From assembly GCA_049324315.1 (NCBI GenBank), contig JBMOKU010000049.1, forward strand, positions 1 through 60,189: a stretch of DNA of 60,189 nt. The letters run 5' to 3'. Source of the DNA: JBMOKU01 sp049324315. Its GTDB lineage: Bacteria; Bacillota; Clostridia; Peptostreptococcales; Thermotaleaceae. Position numbers and translations under genes: made by a program. Below the pieces are notes generated by a model. The model was not told the DNA's origin, searched no databases, and was given only the letters and a program-made list of their open reading frames with translations. Every line of letters begins with the position of its first letter. Position 1 is the first letter of the stretch. Below, piece after piece: positions 46,990-55,882 of the stretch.

Positions 46990-48426
46990 CTACGACTGGT
47001 TTTTCAGAACTTCATCTTTTAAATAGTTGATTGCCTTTTTCTTATCTGGTGAAATTCTGCCGAAAAAAATTGCCTTTCGAACTTCTTCAACCATATTGTC
47101 TATCATTTTGTGGTCTTCTAAAGAAAATGCCTCCATGATATCATTTCCGTTGATGATATGGGAAATATCCACGATATCCTTAAAGCGGGTCAAATAGTTA
47201 TTGCATAGATACTCAACATGCACCTTGTACATCCCCATCTCTTCATTGGGATCCAAGAGCTTTCTCGTAGCAATAATATCTGCTAAAGATACCAAAAGTA
47301 CATCCAAGGTATCTTCGCCAAAATTCTTAAAGAGATCATAGATCGCTCTACCACTGACATCATTGCTTTTATAGAGGGTTAAAGGCCACATATGCTCCTT
47401 TACCATTTTGGCCAGGTACTTTTTTTCCTTAACACTAAATTTCAAGCGTTCAGCAATTCTTTCCACGATCTCCATCCCGACGATTTCATGACCGCGAAAC
47501 CTTACCCTGCCAGTCTCATCTACCCACTTTGCATCCGGCTTACCAATATCATGGAACAATGCAGCCAGCTTGACCATCTGTAGTCTAGAATGTCCCCCAG
47601 CTATCTCTTGAATCATATGTTCTTCATAGGCTTTACGCAGATGATTCTCAAAATATCCACTGGCATATATAATACTCTCGGCTACATTCAAAGTGTAGAG
47701 GGAATGGGTCCATGTATCCACCACATGATATTTACATTGTCCAACGTCTTTCATAGGCTCAATTTCCGGAAATATCTTATTCAATAAATTCAAATATTTA
47801 TCCATCAGATTAAAATAAAAGTGAGTCTTTGGCTGATTCAAAATCAAAAACAATTCGTTACTGATTCGCTCCGGTACTGCTTCACAAATTTTATCACTAT
47901 ACTCCTTGATGGCAGCAGCCGTGTCATCAGATAGATCAAAGCCTAGGACAGACATAAAACGTACTGCCCTCAGCATCCGCAGCGGATCATCCTCAAATAT
48001 ATTTCGTCCTACCATGCGAACGATCTTTTTCTCAACATCCGCTTTACCATAAAAAGGATCTATCACCTGCTCAAAGTCAATGCATCCGTCCTTTTCGATC
48101 TTTACTGCCATGGCATTCATGGTAAAATCTCTTGTATATAAATCCTCAACGATATGCTGTCCTTTCATATCGGAAAAGTCTATGTTGAGGTTCTCTTTCT
48201 TTAGAACAACCCTTGCTATACCATTGATTTCATCCAATACAATAAAACTTCCTTCACAGGAAAAAGCAAATTCCTTGGCTATTTCCAACGCATCTGTCTT
48301 CACAACAATATCTATATCAACAGATTTTCTATTCAGAAAATAATCTCTTATAAAACCACCAGCAATATATATGTCAGTACCAGCATAGGAACGGATCCGT
48401 TCTACATATGCCTTTAAGGTGTCCAT
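46990..48426 (-). CDS. cca: CCA tRNA nucleotidyltransferase with HD domain
   Basis: 478 residues. Class II nucleotidyltransferase: IAGGFIRDYFLNRKSVDIDI with GG and DxD, RDFTMNAMAV, EDDPLRMLRAVRF; then an HD domain with LFHDIGKPDAKWVD and FRGHEIVG. Builds or repairs the CCA end of tRNAs. ATG after CAAGGAGTG. Promoter at 48470-48498. Confidence 0.95.
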   Translation of the reverse strand: MDTLKAYVERIRSYAGTDIYIAGGFIRDYFLNRKSVDIDIVVKTDALEIAKEFAFSCEGSFIVLDEINGIARVVLKKENLNIDFSDMKGQHIVEDLYTRDFTMNAMAVKIEKDGCIDFEQVIDPFYGKADVEKKIVRMVGRNIFEDDPLRMLRAVRFMSVLGFDLSDDTAAAIKEYSDKICEAVPERISNELFLILNQPKTHFYFNLMDKYLNLLNKIFPEIEPMKDVGQCKYHVVDTWTHSLYTLNVAESIIYASGYFENHLRKAYEEHMIQEIAGGHSRLQMVKLAALFHDIGKPDAKWVDETGRVRFRGHEIVGMEIVERIAERLKFSVKEKKYLAKMVKEHMWPLTLYKSNDVSGRAIYDLFKNFGEDTLDVLLVSLADIIATRKLLDPNEEMGMYKVHVEYLCNNYLTRFKDIVDISHIINGNDIMEAFSLEDHKMIDNMVEEVRKAIFFGRISPDKKKAINYLKDEVLKNQS

Positions 48427-48469
48427 TCAATTCACTCCTTGAAATGTTTTGCAAACCTTCTTTAAGTCC

Positions 48470-48498
48470 ATCTTAAACCTTTTCAGATACACTGTCAA
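48470..48498 (-). promoter_or_regulatory. SigA promoter of cca
   Basis: TTGACA - 17 bp - TAAGAT on the minus strand, 44 bp before the start. Confidence 0.7.
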
Positions 48499-48627
48499 TT
48501 GATTCTCCCATAACGTTTTCCTGCACAGCTCGTCCTTTCCTATCCTTTATAACCCATCTATCTATAACACTGTTCAATATGGTTTATATTTCCACACATA
48601 TTTTTATGATAAATTTATATAATAAGG

Positions 48628-48679
48628 TTGACTTTTATTGGAAAATTTGGTACCATTTAAACATGCAAAATATGTCGAA
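48628..48679 (+). promoter_or_regulatory. abrB promoter with Spo0A box
   Basis: TTGACT - 17 bp - TACCAT with extended TGG. A perfect 0A box TGTCGAA (48673-48679) lies about 10 bp after the predicted start, the same arrangement by which Spo0A~P shuts off abrB in Bacillus. Confidence 0.65.
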
Positions 48680-48716
48680 TTTTGTAAATATAGCGAGAAA
48701 AAAAGGAGGTTGTAAA

Positions 48717-48953
48717 ATGAAATCTACAGGTATCGTTCGGAAAGTTGATGAATTAGGTAGAGTTGTAATCCCAATCGAATTAAGACGTACGTTGAATATT
48801 GGAGAAAAAGACGCCTTAGAAATCTATGTGGATGGTCCCCACATTGTATTGAAAAAATATGAGCCTGCTTGTATCTTCTGCGGACAAGCTAAGGATATAA
48901 CAAACTTCAAGGGAAAAAATATCTGTCCTTCCTGTATTGAAGAAATAAAATAG
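48717..48953 (+). CDS. abrB: AbrB-family transition-state regulator
   Basis: 78 residues from ATG 48717 (AAAAGGAGG). Swapped-hairpin DNA-binding half: STGIVRKVDELGRVVIPIEL, RRTLNIGEKDALEIYVD. The C-terminal half has CIFCGQ and CPSCIEE, a Cys pair pattern common in clostridial AbrB. A global regulator of the growth-to-sporulation transition. The in-frame ATG at 48579 lacks a ribosome site. Confidence 0.93.
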   Translation: MKSTGIVRKVDELGRVVIPIELRRTLNIGEKDALEIYVDGPHIVLKKYEPACIFCGQAKDITNFKGKNICPSCIEEIK

Positions 48954-48985
48954 GCTTACCTGAAGAAGTTTTCACAATAAAAGGA

Positions 48986-49016
48986 AATGCTTGTGCATAA
49001 CACAAGCATTTTTTTT
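48986..49016. terminator. Rho-independent terminator
   Basis: AATGCTTGTG/CACAAGCATT, loop of 5, then TTTTTT; ends abrB and touches the stop of the convergent DUF1858 gene. Confidence 0.85.
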
Positions 49017-49206
49017 ATGCCAGTTGATTTAAATCTTCCAGCAGTTTTATCAAATCACAGCCGTGAACTCTTGCGGCTATCTCCAGGGTTTCCGATTCCG
49101 CCCCATTACAGGTGGAACATGGCAACCCATATTTTTTAAATACATCTAGCACTTCCAGCTTGCTGTATAGTACTTCTGAAATGGTCATATCCTTATGATA
49201 TCTCAT
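49015..49206 (-). CDS. DUF1858 redox-disulfide protein (Cys form)
   Basis: 63 residues: MTISEVLYSKLEVLDVFKKY, then GLPCSTCNGAESETLEIAAR and LIKLLEDLNQLA. The CxxC (Cys30, Cys33) is intact. Homologue of the hybrid-cluster-protein-associated redox disulfide domain. Same length as the gene at 30067-30258, where a UGA stands at the place of Cys33. Ribosome site AAAGGAGG. A TGTCGAA box lies about 100 bp upstream. Confidence 0.88.
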   Translation of the reverse strand: MRYHKDMTISEVLYSKLEVLDVFKKYGLPCSTCNGAESETLEIAARVHGCDLIKLLEDLNQLA

Positions 49207-49338
49207 AAAAGGCGGCCTCCTTTATAATAGACTATAAAAGCTGGTTACTCGGTCAACCTTATAACCTTTCTCTTATAGCAAAGCGTTTTCCTTACTCTAC
49301 ATTATATTCGACACACCTTTTTTCTTTTCCTCTTCAAC

Positions 49339-50202
49339 TTATGTATATTTTTCAAGCCCAATACTGTATTCGTAGACCTCTCGCTTGGACAGCCCTCGAT
49401 CCTTTGCCACTTTTTTTGTAGCTTCTTTCTTGTCCAAACCTTCCTCAATATACATGAGAATGTGTTCTCCGATAGACAGATGCCGCCATCTTTCCTCTTC
49501 TGATTTTTCACGGGCCTCTGGCGCTGCCCCCTCCACCAAGACAATAAATTCACCCTTTGGTTCCTTTTCTTTAAAATCTTGTATCAGCTCTTCCAAGGAG
49601 CCACGAATGAATTTCTCATGAAGCTTGGTAAGTTCCTTGGCTGCAACGGCCTTTCGATTTCCCAAAACTTCTATCATATCTTCCAGGGCAGTGATGAGTC
49701 GATGGGGGGCCTCATAGAAAATCAAAGTCCGATCTTCTACAGCAATTTCCTTCAATCTTTTTTTCCGGAGCTTTTTATCCCTGTCCAAAAAACCTTCAAA
49801 AGAAAACTTCTCCGTAGGTAATCCTGAGGCAACAAGGGCTGTTACAAAAGCAGTGGGTCCAGGCAGTACTTCTACCTCAATACCCTCCTGGATGCAAGCA
49901 CGGACAAGATCACTCCCCGGGTCAGAGATTCCAGGCATTCCTGCATCAGTAACAATGGCAATTTTTTCTCCTGCCAATAGTTTCTCAACCAGTAATTTGC
50001 CTTTTCCTTCTTTATTATGCTCATGATAGCTGGTCAAAGGTTTTTGTATTCCCAGATGGTTTAAAAGCTTAATGCTATGCCTCGTGTCCTCCGCCGCAAC
50101 CAGATCAGCTTCCTGCAATGCTCTGATCACGCGAAGAGTAATGTCTTCCAAATTGCCAATAGGTGTGGGGCATATATATAACTTCCCGGTATCTTTTCCC
50201 AT
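49339..50202 (-). CDS. rsmI: 16S rRNA 2'-O-ribose C1402 methyltransferase
   Basis: 287 residues. Tetrapyrrole-methylase fold: GKLYICPTPIGNLEDITLRV, AEDTRHSIKLLNHL, TDAGMPGISDPGSDLVRACI, and FYEAPHRL. Methylates C1402 in the ribosomal decoding centre. One bp separates it from trmN6. Confidence 0.96.
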   Translation of the reverse strand: MGKDTGKLYICPTPIGNLEDITLRVIRALQEADLVAAEDTRHSIKLLNHLGIQKPLTSYHEHNKEGKGKLLVEKLLAGEKIAIVTDAGMPGISDPGSDLVRACIQEGIEVEVLPGPTAFVTALVASGLPTEKFSFEGFLDRDKKLRKKRLKEIAVEDRTLIFYEAPHRLITALEDMIEVLGNRKAVAAKELTKLHEKFIRGSLEELIQDFKEKEPKGEFIVLVEGAAPEAREKSEEERWRHLSIGEHILMYIEEGLDKKEATKKVAKDRGLSKREVYEYSIGLEKYT

Positions 50203-50964
50203 TTACAACACTCCCTCCATGGAGTCTCTTCCATAGATATCATGGATTTCATCGGTATAGGTCCCATCCTCATTATAAACATACAACGGGTCCATGAATT
50301 TCAGCTCCGGTCTTCCGTACTTCACACATTCGACCAGTAGAATATTAGGCTTCTTATGCATGTTAGGATGAACAAATCTGATTCTTTTAGGCTCCAATTT
50401 GTATTTTCGGCAAAAACATATAATATCCACCAAACGATGGGGACGGTGAACCATATAGAAATGCCCTTTGTCCTTCAATAGCTTTGCTGCCGTAGAGATC
50501 ACATCTTCTAAGGTACACTTCACCTCATGTCGCGATATAGCTTTACTGCTTTCCGGATTGATCAAACCGCCGCCCTCATTCATATAAGGAGGATTTGAAG
50601 TAACCGCATCAAAAGAATATGGCTCCCATTCTCCAGCAATCTCTCTTAAGTCCCTATGAAAAATCCTGACGCGTTCGTCCAGTCCATTCAGCAAAACACT
50701 TCTGGCTGCCATATCCGCCACTTCCTGCTGTATTTCAACCCCCATGATTTCCTTGGCTTCTGTTTTTCCAGCCAGCAAAATCGGAATAATCCCGGTACCC
50801 GTACCCAGATCAACAACTCTCCAATTTTTTCGGATTTCTGCAAAGTTACTTAACAGTACGGCATCTATCCCAAAACAAAATCCCTTTGGATTCTGAATCA
50901 ATCTCAGTCCTTTACATTGTAAATCGTCCACTCTTTCATATTCTTTCACCAAATGCTTCTGCAT
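50203..50964 (-). CDS. tRNA1(Val) A37 N6-methyltransferase-like (YabB)
   Basis: 253 residues. SAM site RVVDLGTGTGIIPILLAG, acidic VEIQQEV, and the amino-methyltransferase motif NPPYMNEG. In Bacillus this gene (yabB/trmN6) stands before rsmI as here. Confidence 0.9.
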   Translation of the reverse strand: MQKHLVKEYERVDDLQCKGLRLIQNPKGFCFGIDAVLLSNFAEIRKNWRVVDLGTGTGIIPILLAGKTEAKEIMGVEIQQEVADMAARSVLLNGLDERVRIFHRDLREIAGEWEPYSFDAVTSNPPYMNEGGGLINPESSKAISRHEVKCTLEDVISTAAKLLKDKGHFYMVHRPHRLVDIICFCRKYKLEPKRIRFVHPNMHKKPNILLVECVKYGRPELKFMDPLYVYNEDGTYTDEIHDIYGRDSMEGVL

Positions 50965-51077
50965 AACGATCTCTCCTGAAATCTATTTTGATTATTATAT
51001 CACGTTACTTCTAAATCTAATCTCCTATTTATTATTGATGAATCGTTGGAAAAAGTAAAGGATTTTCTACTGGTAGA

Positions 51078-51143
51078 GAACATGGGAACAGGCCCTCAGT
51101 CCCGCCAAAAGCAGGCATGACAGTAGGTACAGTCCCCATGTTC
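51078..51143. repeat. ggggacag-type palindromic element
   Basis: Ends GAACATGGGAACAGG and inverted GTACAGTCCCCATGTTC pair over 12 bp or more. Inner GCCAAAAGCAGGC hairpin. Related to 42442-42501. Confidence 0.7.
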
Positions 51144-51147
51144 TAAA

Positions 51148-51180
51148 ATAAGGGACCTCCCCAAAGAGAAAGTCCCTTAT
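51148..51180 (-). terminator. Terminator of the tlpA/ccdA unit
   Basis: ATAAGGGAC/GTCCCTTAT, then TTTT on the minus strand; 8 bp after the stop at 51189. Confidence 0.8.
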
Positions 51181-51188
51181 ATCTACGC

Positions 51189-51842
51189 TTACTTTTTATT
51201 TAACGCATCCTCGATCTTTTCTATCATCGTTTCCTTCTTCATGGCACCAGAGACAAAATCTGAAATATAGCCTTCCTTATCGATGATATACGTGGTTGGC
51301 AGCGCTCTAACCTTATATTTCTGTGATACGGTTCCGTCCACATCAAACAGGATAGGGAAGGTATATCCGCTTTCATCTACAAAGGTTTTTACCGAATCCA
51401 TGTCTGTGCCTGTCTTTTCGGCGGCCAATACATTCACTGCCAGCATAACAACATCTTGATCCTGATATTTCTCATATACAGCCTGCATATCCGGCATCTC
51501 CTGCTTGCAAAAACCGCACCATGTGGTCCAGAAATTTACAAACACAACCTTGCCCTTTAAGCTGGATAATTGAATTTCATTGCCTTCTCTGTCCAGTAGG
51601 GTAAAATCATAGGCTCGATCTCCAGGAAAAACCCCATAATCCTGTGCTGCTTCGGTTTCTTCCTTTGGCGGCTTTTCACTTTCTACCACTTTGTTCTCCT
51701 GTTTTTCTTGAGGTTCTTGTACCGTAATTTTTCCTTCCTCTGAAGGAGTCTCCTTCTTTTTCAGGCATCCTCCCAACAGCAGGGTGGTTAGAAGGACAGC
51801 GATAAGTAGGATAAACCATTTTGATGACCTTATTTTTTTCAT
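51189..51842 (-). CDS. TlpA-like thioredoxin lipoprotein
   Basis: 217 residues from ATG 51842 (GAAAGGAG). Lipoprotein signal with lipobox LLLGGCLKK, a Glu/Lys-rich spacer (about 30-75), then a TlpA/ResA-type thioredoxin fold with the redox site FWTTWCGFCKQEMP and cis-Pro in RALPTTYII. Reduces disulfides outside the membrane; the electrons probably come from CcdA, whose gene is 15 bp upstream. Confidence 0.93.
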   Translation of the reverse strand: MKKIRSSKWFILLIAVLLTTLLLGGCLKKKETPSEEGKITVQEPQEKQENKVVESEKPPKEETEAAQDYGVFPGDRAYDFTLLDREGNEIQLSSLKGKVVFVNFWTTWCGFCKQEMPDMQAVYEKYQDQDVVMLAVNVLAAEKTGTDMDSVKTFVDESGYTFPILFDVDGTVSQKYKVRALPTTYIIDKEGYISDFVSGAMKKETMIEKIEDALNKK

Positions 51843-51856
51843 ACCCAATTCTCCTT

Positions 51857-52567
51857 TCAGTAGGCTAACATGGAAGAAAGTATGTACAAATAGTTGGTAT
51901 AAATCAATATACCCATGATAATCAGCAGGACTCCGCTCACCAGCTTAATCAGTTTAAAATATTTGAATATTTTTCTGGTATGTTCCATGAACAAATTCAC
52001 CATCAAAGCAGCAGCAATGAAAGGAACACTCATTCCCATGGAATAAACAGCCAGCAGACCCATCCCTTCTATGATGGTTTCCGTATTGCCGGCCAGCATG
52101 AGTACGGAACCTAAAATGGGACCTATACAAGGTGTCCATCCAAAGCTAAAGGTAATGCCTAGAAGCAACGCGTTGAAAAAACTCGGTGATGTATCCTTTA
52201 GTGCCATCCTTTTCTCATAATCAAAATATCTGATTTTTAAAATCCCCGCATGATGAAGACCGAAAATGATCATGATAACGCCGCTGATCTTCCGAAGCTG
52301 TTCTCCATATGTATAAACAAATTTTCCGATAACGCTGGCCGTTGCCCCTAAAAGAATAAATACAAGGGAGAGTCCTATAACAAAGGCCACCGCATTTAGC
52401 ACCAGCATCCTTCTTCTCTTAGGGCTGTTTTCCATCTCTTCTATCGATGTCCCGGCCAAATAGCCCAAATAGACGGGCAGTAAAGGCAGTACACAAGGAG
52501 ATGCAAAGGATGCAAGCCCTTCAATAAACACAACAAGATTAGAAAGATTCTCAGACGCCACGATCAT
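51857..52567 (-). CDS. CcdA-like thiol-disulfide electron transporter
   Basis: 236 residues, six helices. Redox cysteines in FASPCVLPLLPVYLGYLAG and SFGWTPCIGPILGS. Carries reducing power across the membrane to the TlpA-like lipoprotein. ATG 52567 sits close to AAAGGGGGGA; GTG 52561 is better spaced. Confidence 0.94.
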   Translation of the reverse strand: MIVASENLSNLVVFIEGLASFASPCVLPLLPVYLGYLAGTSIEEMENSPKRRRMLVLNAVAFVIGLSLVFILLGATASVIGKFVYTYGEQLRKISGVIMIIFGLHHAGILKIRYFDYEKRMALKDTSPSFFNALLLGITFSFGWTPCIGPILGSVLMLAGNTETIIEGMGLLAVYSMGMSVPFIAAALMVNLFMEHTRKIFKYFKLIKLVSGVLLIIMGILIYTNYLYILSSMLAY

Positions 52568-52650
52568 GTCCCCCCTTTAGCCCGGTCTCCGAACAAAATG
52601 TCAAATCATTCTACAGGCTATATACCCATTATACTACATTTTATACGAAA

Positions 52651-52674
52651 AAAGACCCCTCTTTTGGGGTCTTT
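52651..52674 (-). terminator. Terminator of the ferredoxin gene
   Basis: AAAGACCCC/GGGGTCTTT, 6-nt loop, then TTTTTT on the minus strand. Confidence 0.9.
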
Positions 52675-52693
52675 GGTCCATCATTTATCTATT

Positions 52694-52864
52694 CTATTCA
52701 GGTTTTGGCGCATCTACAGGGCACACATTCGCGCATGCACCGCATTCGATGCATCCGTCAGCATCAATAACATATTTTGTTTCCCCTGCACTGATAACAT
52801 CTACAGGACACTCCGGTTCACATGCACCACAACTGATACATGCGTCGTCAATAAAATAAGCCAT
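52694..52864 (-). CDS. 2[4Fe-4S] ferredoxin
   Basis: 56 residues: MAYFIDDACISCGACEPECP and then IDADGCIECGACANVCPVDA. Two CxxCxxCxxxCP motifs each bind one cubane cluster with the cross-over of clostridial ferredoxins. Ribosome site GGAGGTGAAGG. Soluble low-potential electron carrier of anaerobic metabolism. Monocistronic. Confidence 0.95.
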   Translation of the reverse strand: MAYFIDDACISCGACEPECPVDVISAGETKYVIDADGCIECGACANVCPVDAPKPE

Positions 52865-52966
52865 ATCCCTTCACCTCCATTCCTTACATTCCGATTCTTA
52901 GTAAGTATTACCAGAACCTATGATATTTATTACATAAGAATGAATGGACACGAAGAAAAACATCAT

Positions 52967-53683
52967 CTATTCAAAAAAAGCATACTCCTTCTTATTGACA
53001 TAATCAACAAATTCTCTATTGTTGGATACAGCCTTTATTTCTCCCCCAACATTTTTAATAGCCCTTGCACCTTCCAATATTTTATCTAAAACCTCAGGTT
53101 CTATGTACGGGATATTTCCAAAGTTATACACAACCTTTAACGGTTTAATATATAAAAAGCCTTGTATCGCCATATGCAAATTCTGGTAGCTCTCCATATC
53201 AAGTTGATCATAAAAATGTATAATAAAGGTACCATTCTGATTCTCTATGGTAAAAGGACTGTCTTCCAGGCTATTGTTTTCATTGCTTTTATTATCTTCT
53301 TCTCTTATCCTCCTCATTTTATCCTGGATAAGAACTTCGTTGATGATATTTAGAACTTTTTCAGAGGCAAAAGGCTTGATAATATAATGCTTGGCCCCAT
53401 TTTCCAGTGCTTCAAATACCATTTTCTTTTGATCGAGGGCACTGATCATAATAATTCTTGCACCTAAATCCTTGGCAATAATCTGCTTAACCGCTTCAAT
53501 GCCATCCATCACAGGCATGGTGATATCCATTGTAACTACATCTGGGTTTGCTTTTTCATATTCCACAACTGCTTGTCTGCCATTTGATGCTTCTGCCACA
53601 ACTTGGTGTCCTGCACTGGTAAGGATCGTCCTCAAATTCCTTCTCATTACCAAAGAATCATCTGCTATAAGAATGCGTGCCAT
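52967..53683 (-). CDS. CheY-like receiver fused to a STAS-like domain
   Basis: 238 residues. Receiver (1-120): ARILIADDSLVMRRNLRTIL, phospho-Asp in VVTMDITMPVMDG, conserved Lys in YIIKPFASE. A Ser/Asn-rich linker leads to a STAS-like domain (about 145-235; GTFIIHFYDQLDMESYQNLH, VVYNFGNIPYIEPEVLDKIL, GGEIKAVSNN). The usual Ser of anti-sigma antagonists is replaced by Glu or Pro. No DNA-binding or chemotaxis domain, so output is by protein contact. Alone behind AAGGAGGAAAAGG. Partner unknown. Confidence 0.85.
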   Translation of the reverse strand: MARILIADDSLVMRRNLRTILTSAGHQVVAEASNGRQAVVEYEKANPDVVTMDITMPVMDGIEAVKQIIAKDLGARIIMISALDQKKMVFEALENGAKHYIIKPFASEKVLNIINEVLIQDKMRRIREEDNKSNENNSLEDSPFTIENQNGTFIIHFYDQLDMESYQNLHMAIQGFLYIKPLKVVYNFGNIPYIEPEVLDKILEGARAIKNVGGEIKAVSNNREFVDYVNKKEYAFFE

Positions 53684-53913
53684 TCCTTTTCCTCCTTAAA
53701 GTTAACCTGCCGACCGCTACCAGCGTGCAGCTTTACTATTATGCAATATTCATTGGAATATATTTTCATACCCATGATATATTGTAGAAAAAACATGGAT
53801 GTAGTTATTATAACTTTTAAATCATTCAGTCATCACTCTAAATTTTATCATAATTCTTTTAAATTTTCATTAAGTTTATGCTATTTATCCTTTCGTATAG
53901 ATAGATATAAAAA

Positions 53914-53949
53914 TAGACAGAGGATGATTTTCATTGATTCCTCTGTCTA
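53914..53949 (-). terminator. Terminator of the tmk-ricT operon
   Basis: TAGACAGAGGA/TCCTCTGTCTA, 11 bp, followed by TTTTT on the minus strand, 14 bp after the ricT stop. Confidence 0.85.
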
Positions 53950-53962
53950 CATACAATTTTCT

Positions 53963-54871
53963 TTAATCTTCTAAGGCTTTTATATCCTCGTCCACCAGAT
54001 CTTCTTCTACAGCAGGTTTTTGACAGCAATGTCCGCATCCTGTTCTCTGAATTTCGTGCTTCATATACACGCTAATTTCATCACTCAGCTTGTCATCCTG
54101 ACCATTTTTGCCTTCTTCAAGAATCCGTCTAGCCTTGATACTTTCCAACAGTACACTGTTCTCCATCACAATGGCTGCACCGTCCGGTGTCATAATCTTT
54201 TCTCCTATTTCCGGCAGTCCGTCCCGCAGGCATTGATACATTTCATGTTCATATTTTAAGCAGCACATAAGTCTGCCGCAGATTCCGGATATCTTGGTAG
54301 GATTCAGTGACAAGCTTTGTTCTTTTGCCATTTTTATAGATACCGGTTCAAAATCCCCAAGCCATGAAGCACAACATAAAGAGCGCCCACAAGGCCCTAA
54401 TCCGCCGATCATCTTCGCTTCATCCCTCACACCAATCTGTCTTAATTCAATCCTTGTTTTAAAGACAGCAGCCAAATCCTTAACCAACTCACGGAAGTCA
54501 ACTCTCCCGTCTGCGGTGAAGTAGAAGATAACCTTATTATTATCAAAGGTATATTCTACATCAATCAGCTTCATGTCCAACTGATGCTCAGATATTTTCT
54601 CCAAGCAGATGTGCAGCGCTTCCTTCTCTTTATCGATATTATGCTTATGTTGGATTTCATCCTCCAACGTAGCAATTCTCAATACCTTTTTCAAAGGTGA
54701 AACAATATCCTCTTCGGGAACATCCTTAGGGCCTACCACAACCTCACCAAACTCAATACCTCTGGAGGTCTCTACAACGACATTCTGAGAGGGCTCGATA
54801 TCTATATGATCAGGATCAAAATAATAGATTTTCCCTGCTTTTTTAAATCGTATTCCAACTACGGTTACCAT
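53963..54871 (-). CDS. ricT: RicT/YaaT (PSP1 family) regulator
   Basis: 302 residues. PSP1 domain with CGRSLCCASWLGDFEPVSIK and ISGICGRLMCCLKYEHEMY; these cysteines hold a [4Fe-4S] cluster in RicT. The Cys-rich C-terminus (GCGHCCQKP) is specific to Clostridia. In Bacillus RicT acts with RicA and RicF on RNase Y. One bp after holB. Confidence 0.94.
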   Translation of the reverse strand: MVTVVGIRFKKAGKIYYFDPDHIDIEPSQNVVVETSRGIEFGEVVVGPKDVPEEDIVSPLKKVLRIATLEDEIQHKHNIDKEKEALHICLEKISEHQLDMKLIDVEYTFDNNKVIFYFTADGRVDFRELVKDLAAVFKTRIELRQIGVRDEAKMIGGLGPCGRSLCCASWLGDFEPVSIKMAKEQSLSLNPTKISGICGRLMCCLKYEHEMYQCLRDGLPEIGEKIMTPDGAAIVMENSVLLESIKARRILEEGKNGQDDKLSDEISVYMKHEIQRTGCGHCCQKPAVEEDLVDEDIKALED

Positions 54872-54872
54872 T

Positions 54873-55853
54873 TTATACCTCCTGAATGCTTAACAGCATA
54901 ATTTCAATAGCCAATTGAAAGTTGACATTAGACCGGATATCCTTTTTCGTTTTTTCTATAATTTCAATCACGTTACTGATCTTGTCATAGGAAATCGTCC
55001 TGCTATGTCTTTCTAATTGACTTTTTCTATCTAAATTGATCAAATAATCCTCAGCCTGCAATCCTGAAAGAAACAGTATATCGCGAAACCAAGCAATCAT
55101 AAAATCAAGAATCTCCGTAATATCGTCTTTATACTGCTGAAAAAAATCAAACATGGAAAATATCTGAAAGGAATCTTTCTTCAGCAGCTGATCAATCACT
55201 TCAATGGTAACTTCTCTCCGTTTGATAAAATCCTCTGCGTTCTTTAAATCCAACGCCTTTTGGGGAATCCCATCAGAAAAAGCAGCCAACAGCTTCGCTT
55301 CTTCTCCAGTGATATGATGCTTGTCTCTTAAATATGTTATGATTTCTTTTTCTCCTACCCTGTGAAATTTTAAAATCTGACACCGGGAGCGAATCGTCGG
55401 TAAAAACCGGTTAAAATTGGTACTGATCAAAATAATCACTGCATATTCCGGTGGTTCTTCAAGGGTTTTTAACAGCCGATTTTGAGCGCTGACAGTCATC
55501 TCGTCTGCTTGATTAACAATATATATTTTCTTTTGACTTTCATAGGGCTTTAACAGCAAATCCTGCTGAAATTCTTCAATTTGTTTATTCTTTATACTCT
55601 GTCCATCCGGTTCGATGATTGTAATATCAGGATGGTTATTTCCATGAAACTTTATGCATGATGAACAAACATTACATGCTTCACCTTGATAGTTCTTGCA
55701 TTCAATGGCCTTCGCAAAGGCTAGCGCCGTATTCATCTTGCCAATACCTTTTGGGCCGTCAAAAACATAGGCATGGGCAATTTTTCCTCTATGAATGGCG
55801 CCATCCAAGAAACTGACAATCCTATGCTGACCTACGATTTCCTTCCATCCCAT
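54873..55853 (-). CDS. holB: DNA polymerase III delta' subunit
   Basis: 326 residues from ATG 55853 (GGTGGGAGCAGG). AAA+ clamp-loader fold: P-loop GPKGIGKMNTALAF, zinc module CKNYQGEACNVCSSC, Walker B degenerate VNQADEM, sensor RLLKTLEEPPEYA. Thr/Ser of the P-loop is Met, so ATP binding is doubtful, as usual for delta'. Confidence 0.94.
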   Translation of the reverse strand: MGWKEIVGQHRIVSFLDGAIHRGKIAHAYVFDGPKGIGKMNTALAFAKAIECKNYQGEACNVCSSCIKFHGNNHPDITIIEPDGQSIKNKQIEEFQQDLLLKPYESQKKIYIVNQADEMTVSAQNRLLKTLEEPPEYAVIILISTNFNRFLPTIRSRCQILKFHRVGEKEIITYLRDKHHITGEEAKLLAAFSDGIPQKALDLKNAEDFIKRREVTIEVIDQLLKKDSFQIFSMFDFFQQYKDDITEILDFMIAWFRDILFLSGLQAEDYLINLDRKSQLERHSRTISYDKISNVIEIIEKTKKDIRSNVNFQLAIEIMLLSIQEV

Positions 55854-55882
55854 TCCTGCTCCCACCATTCTGCGTATCCCTA

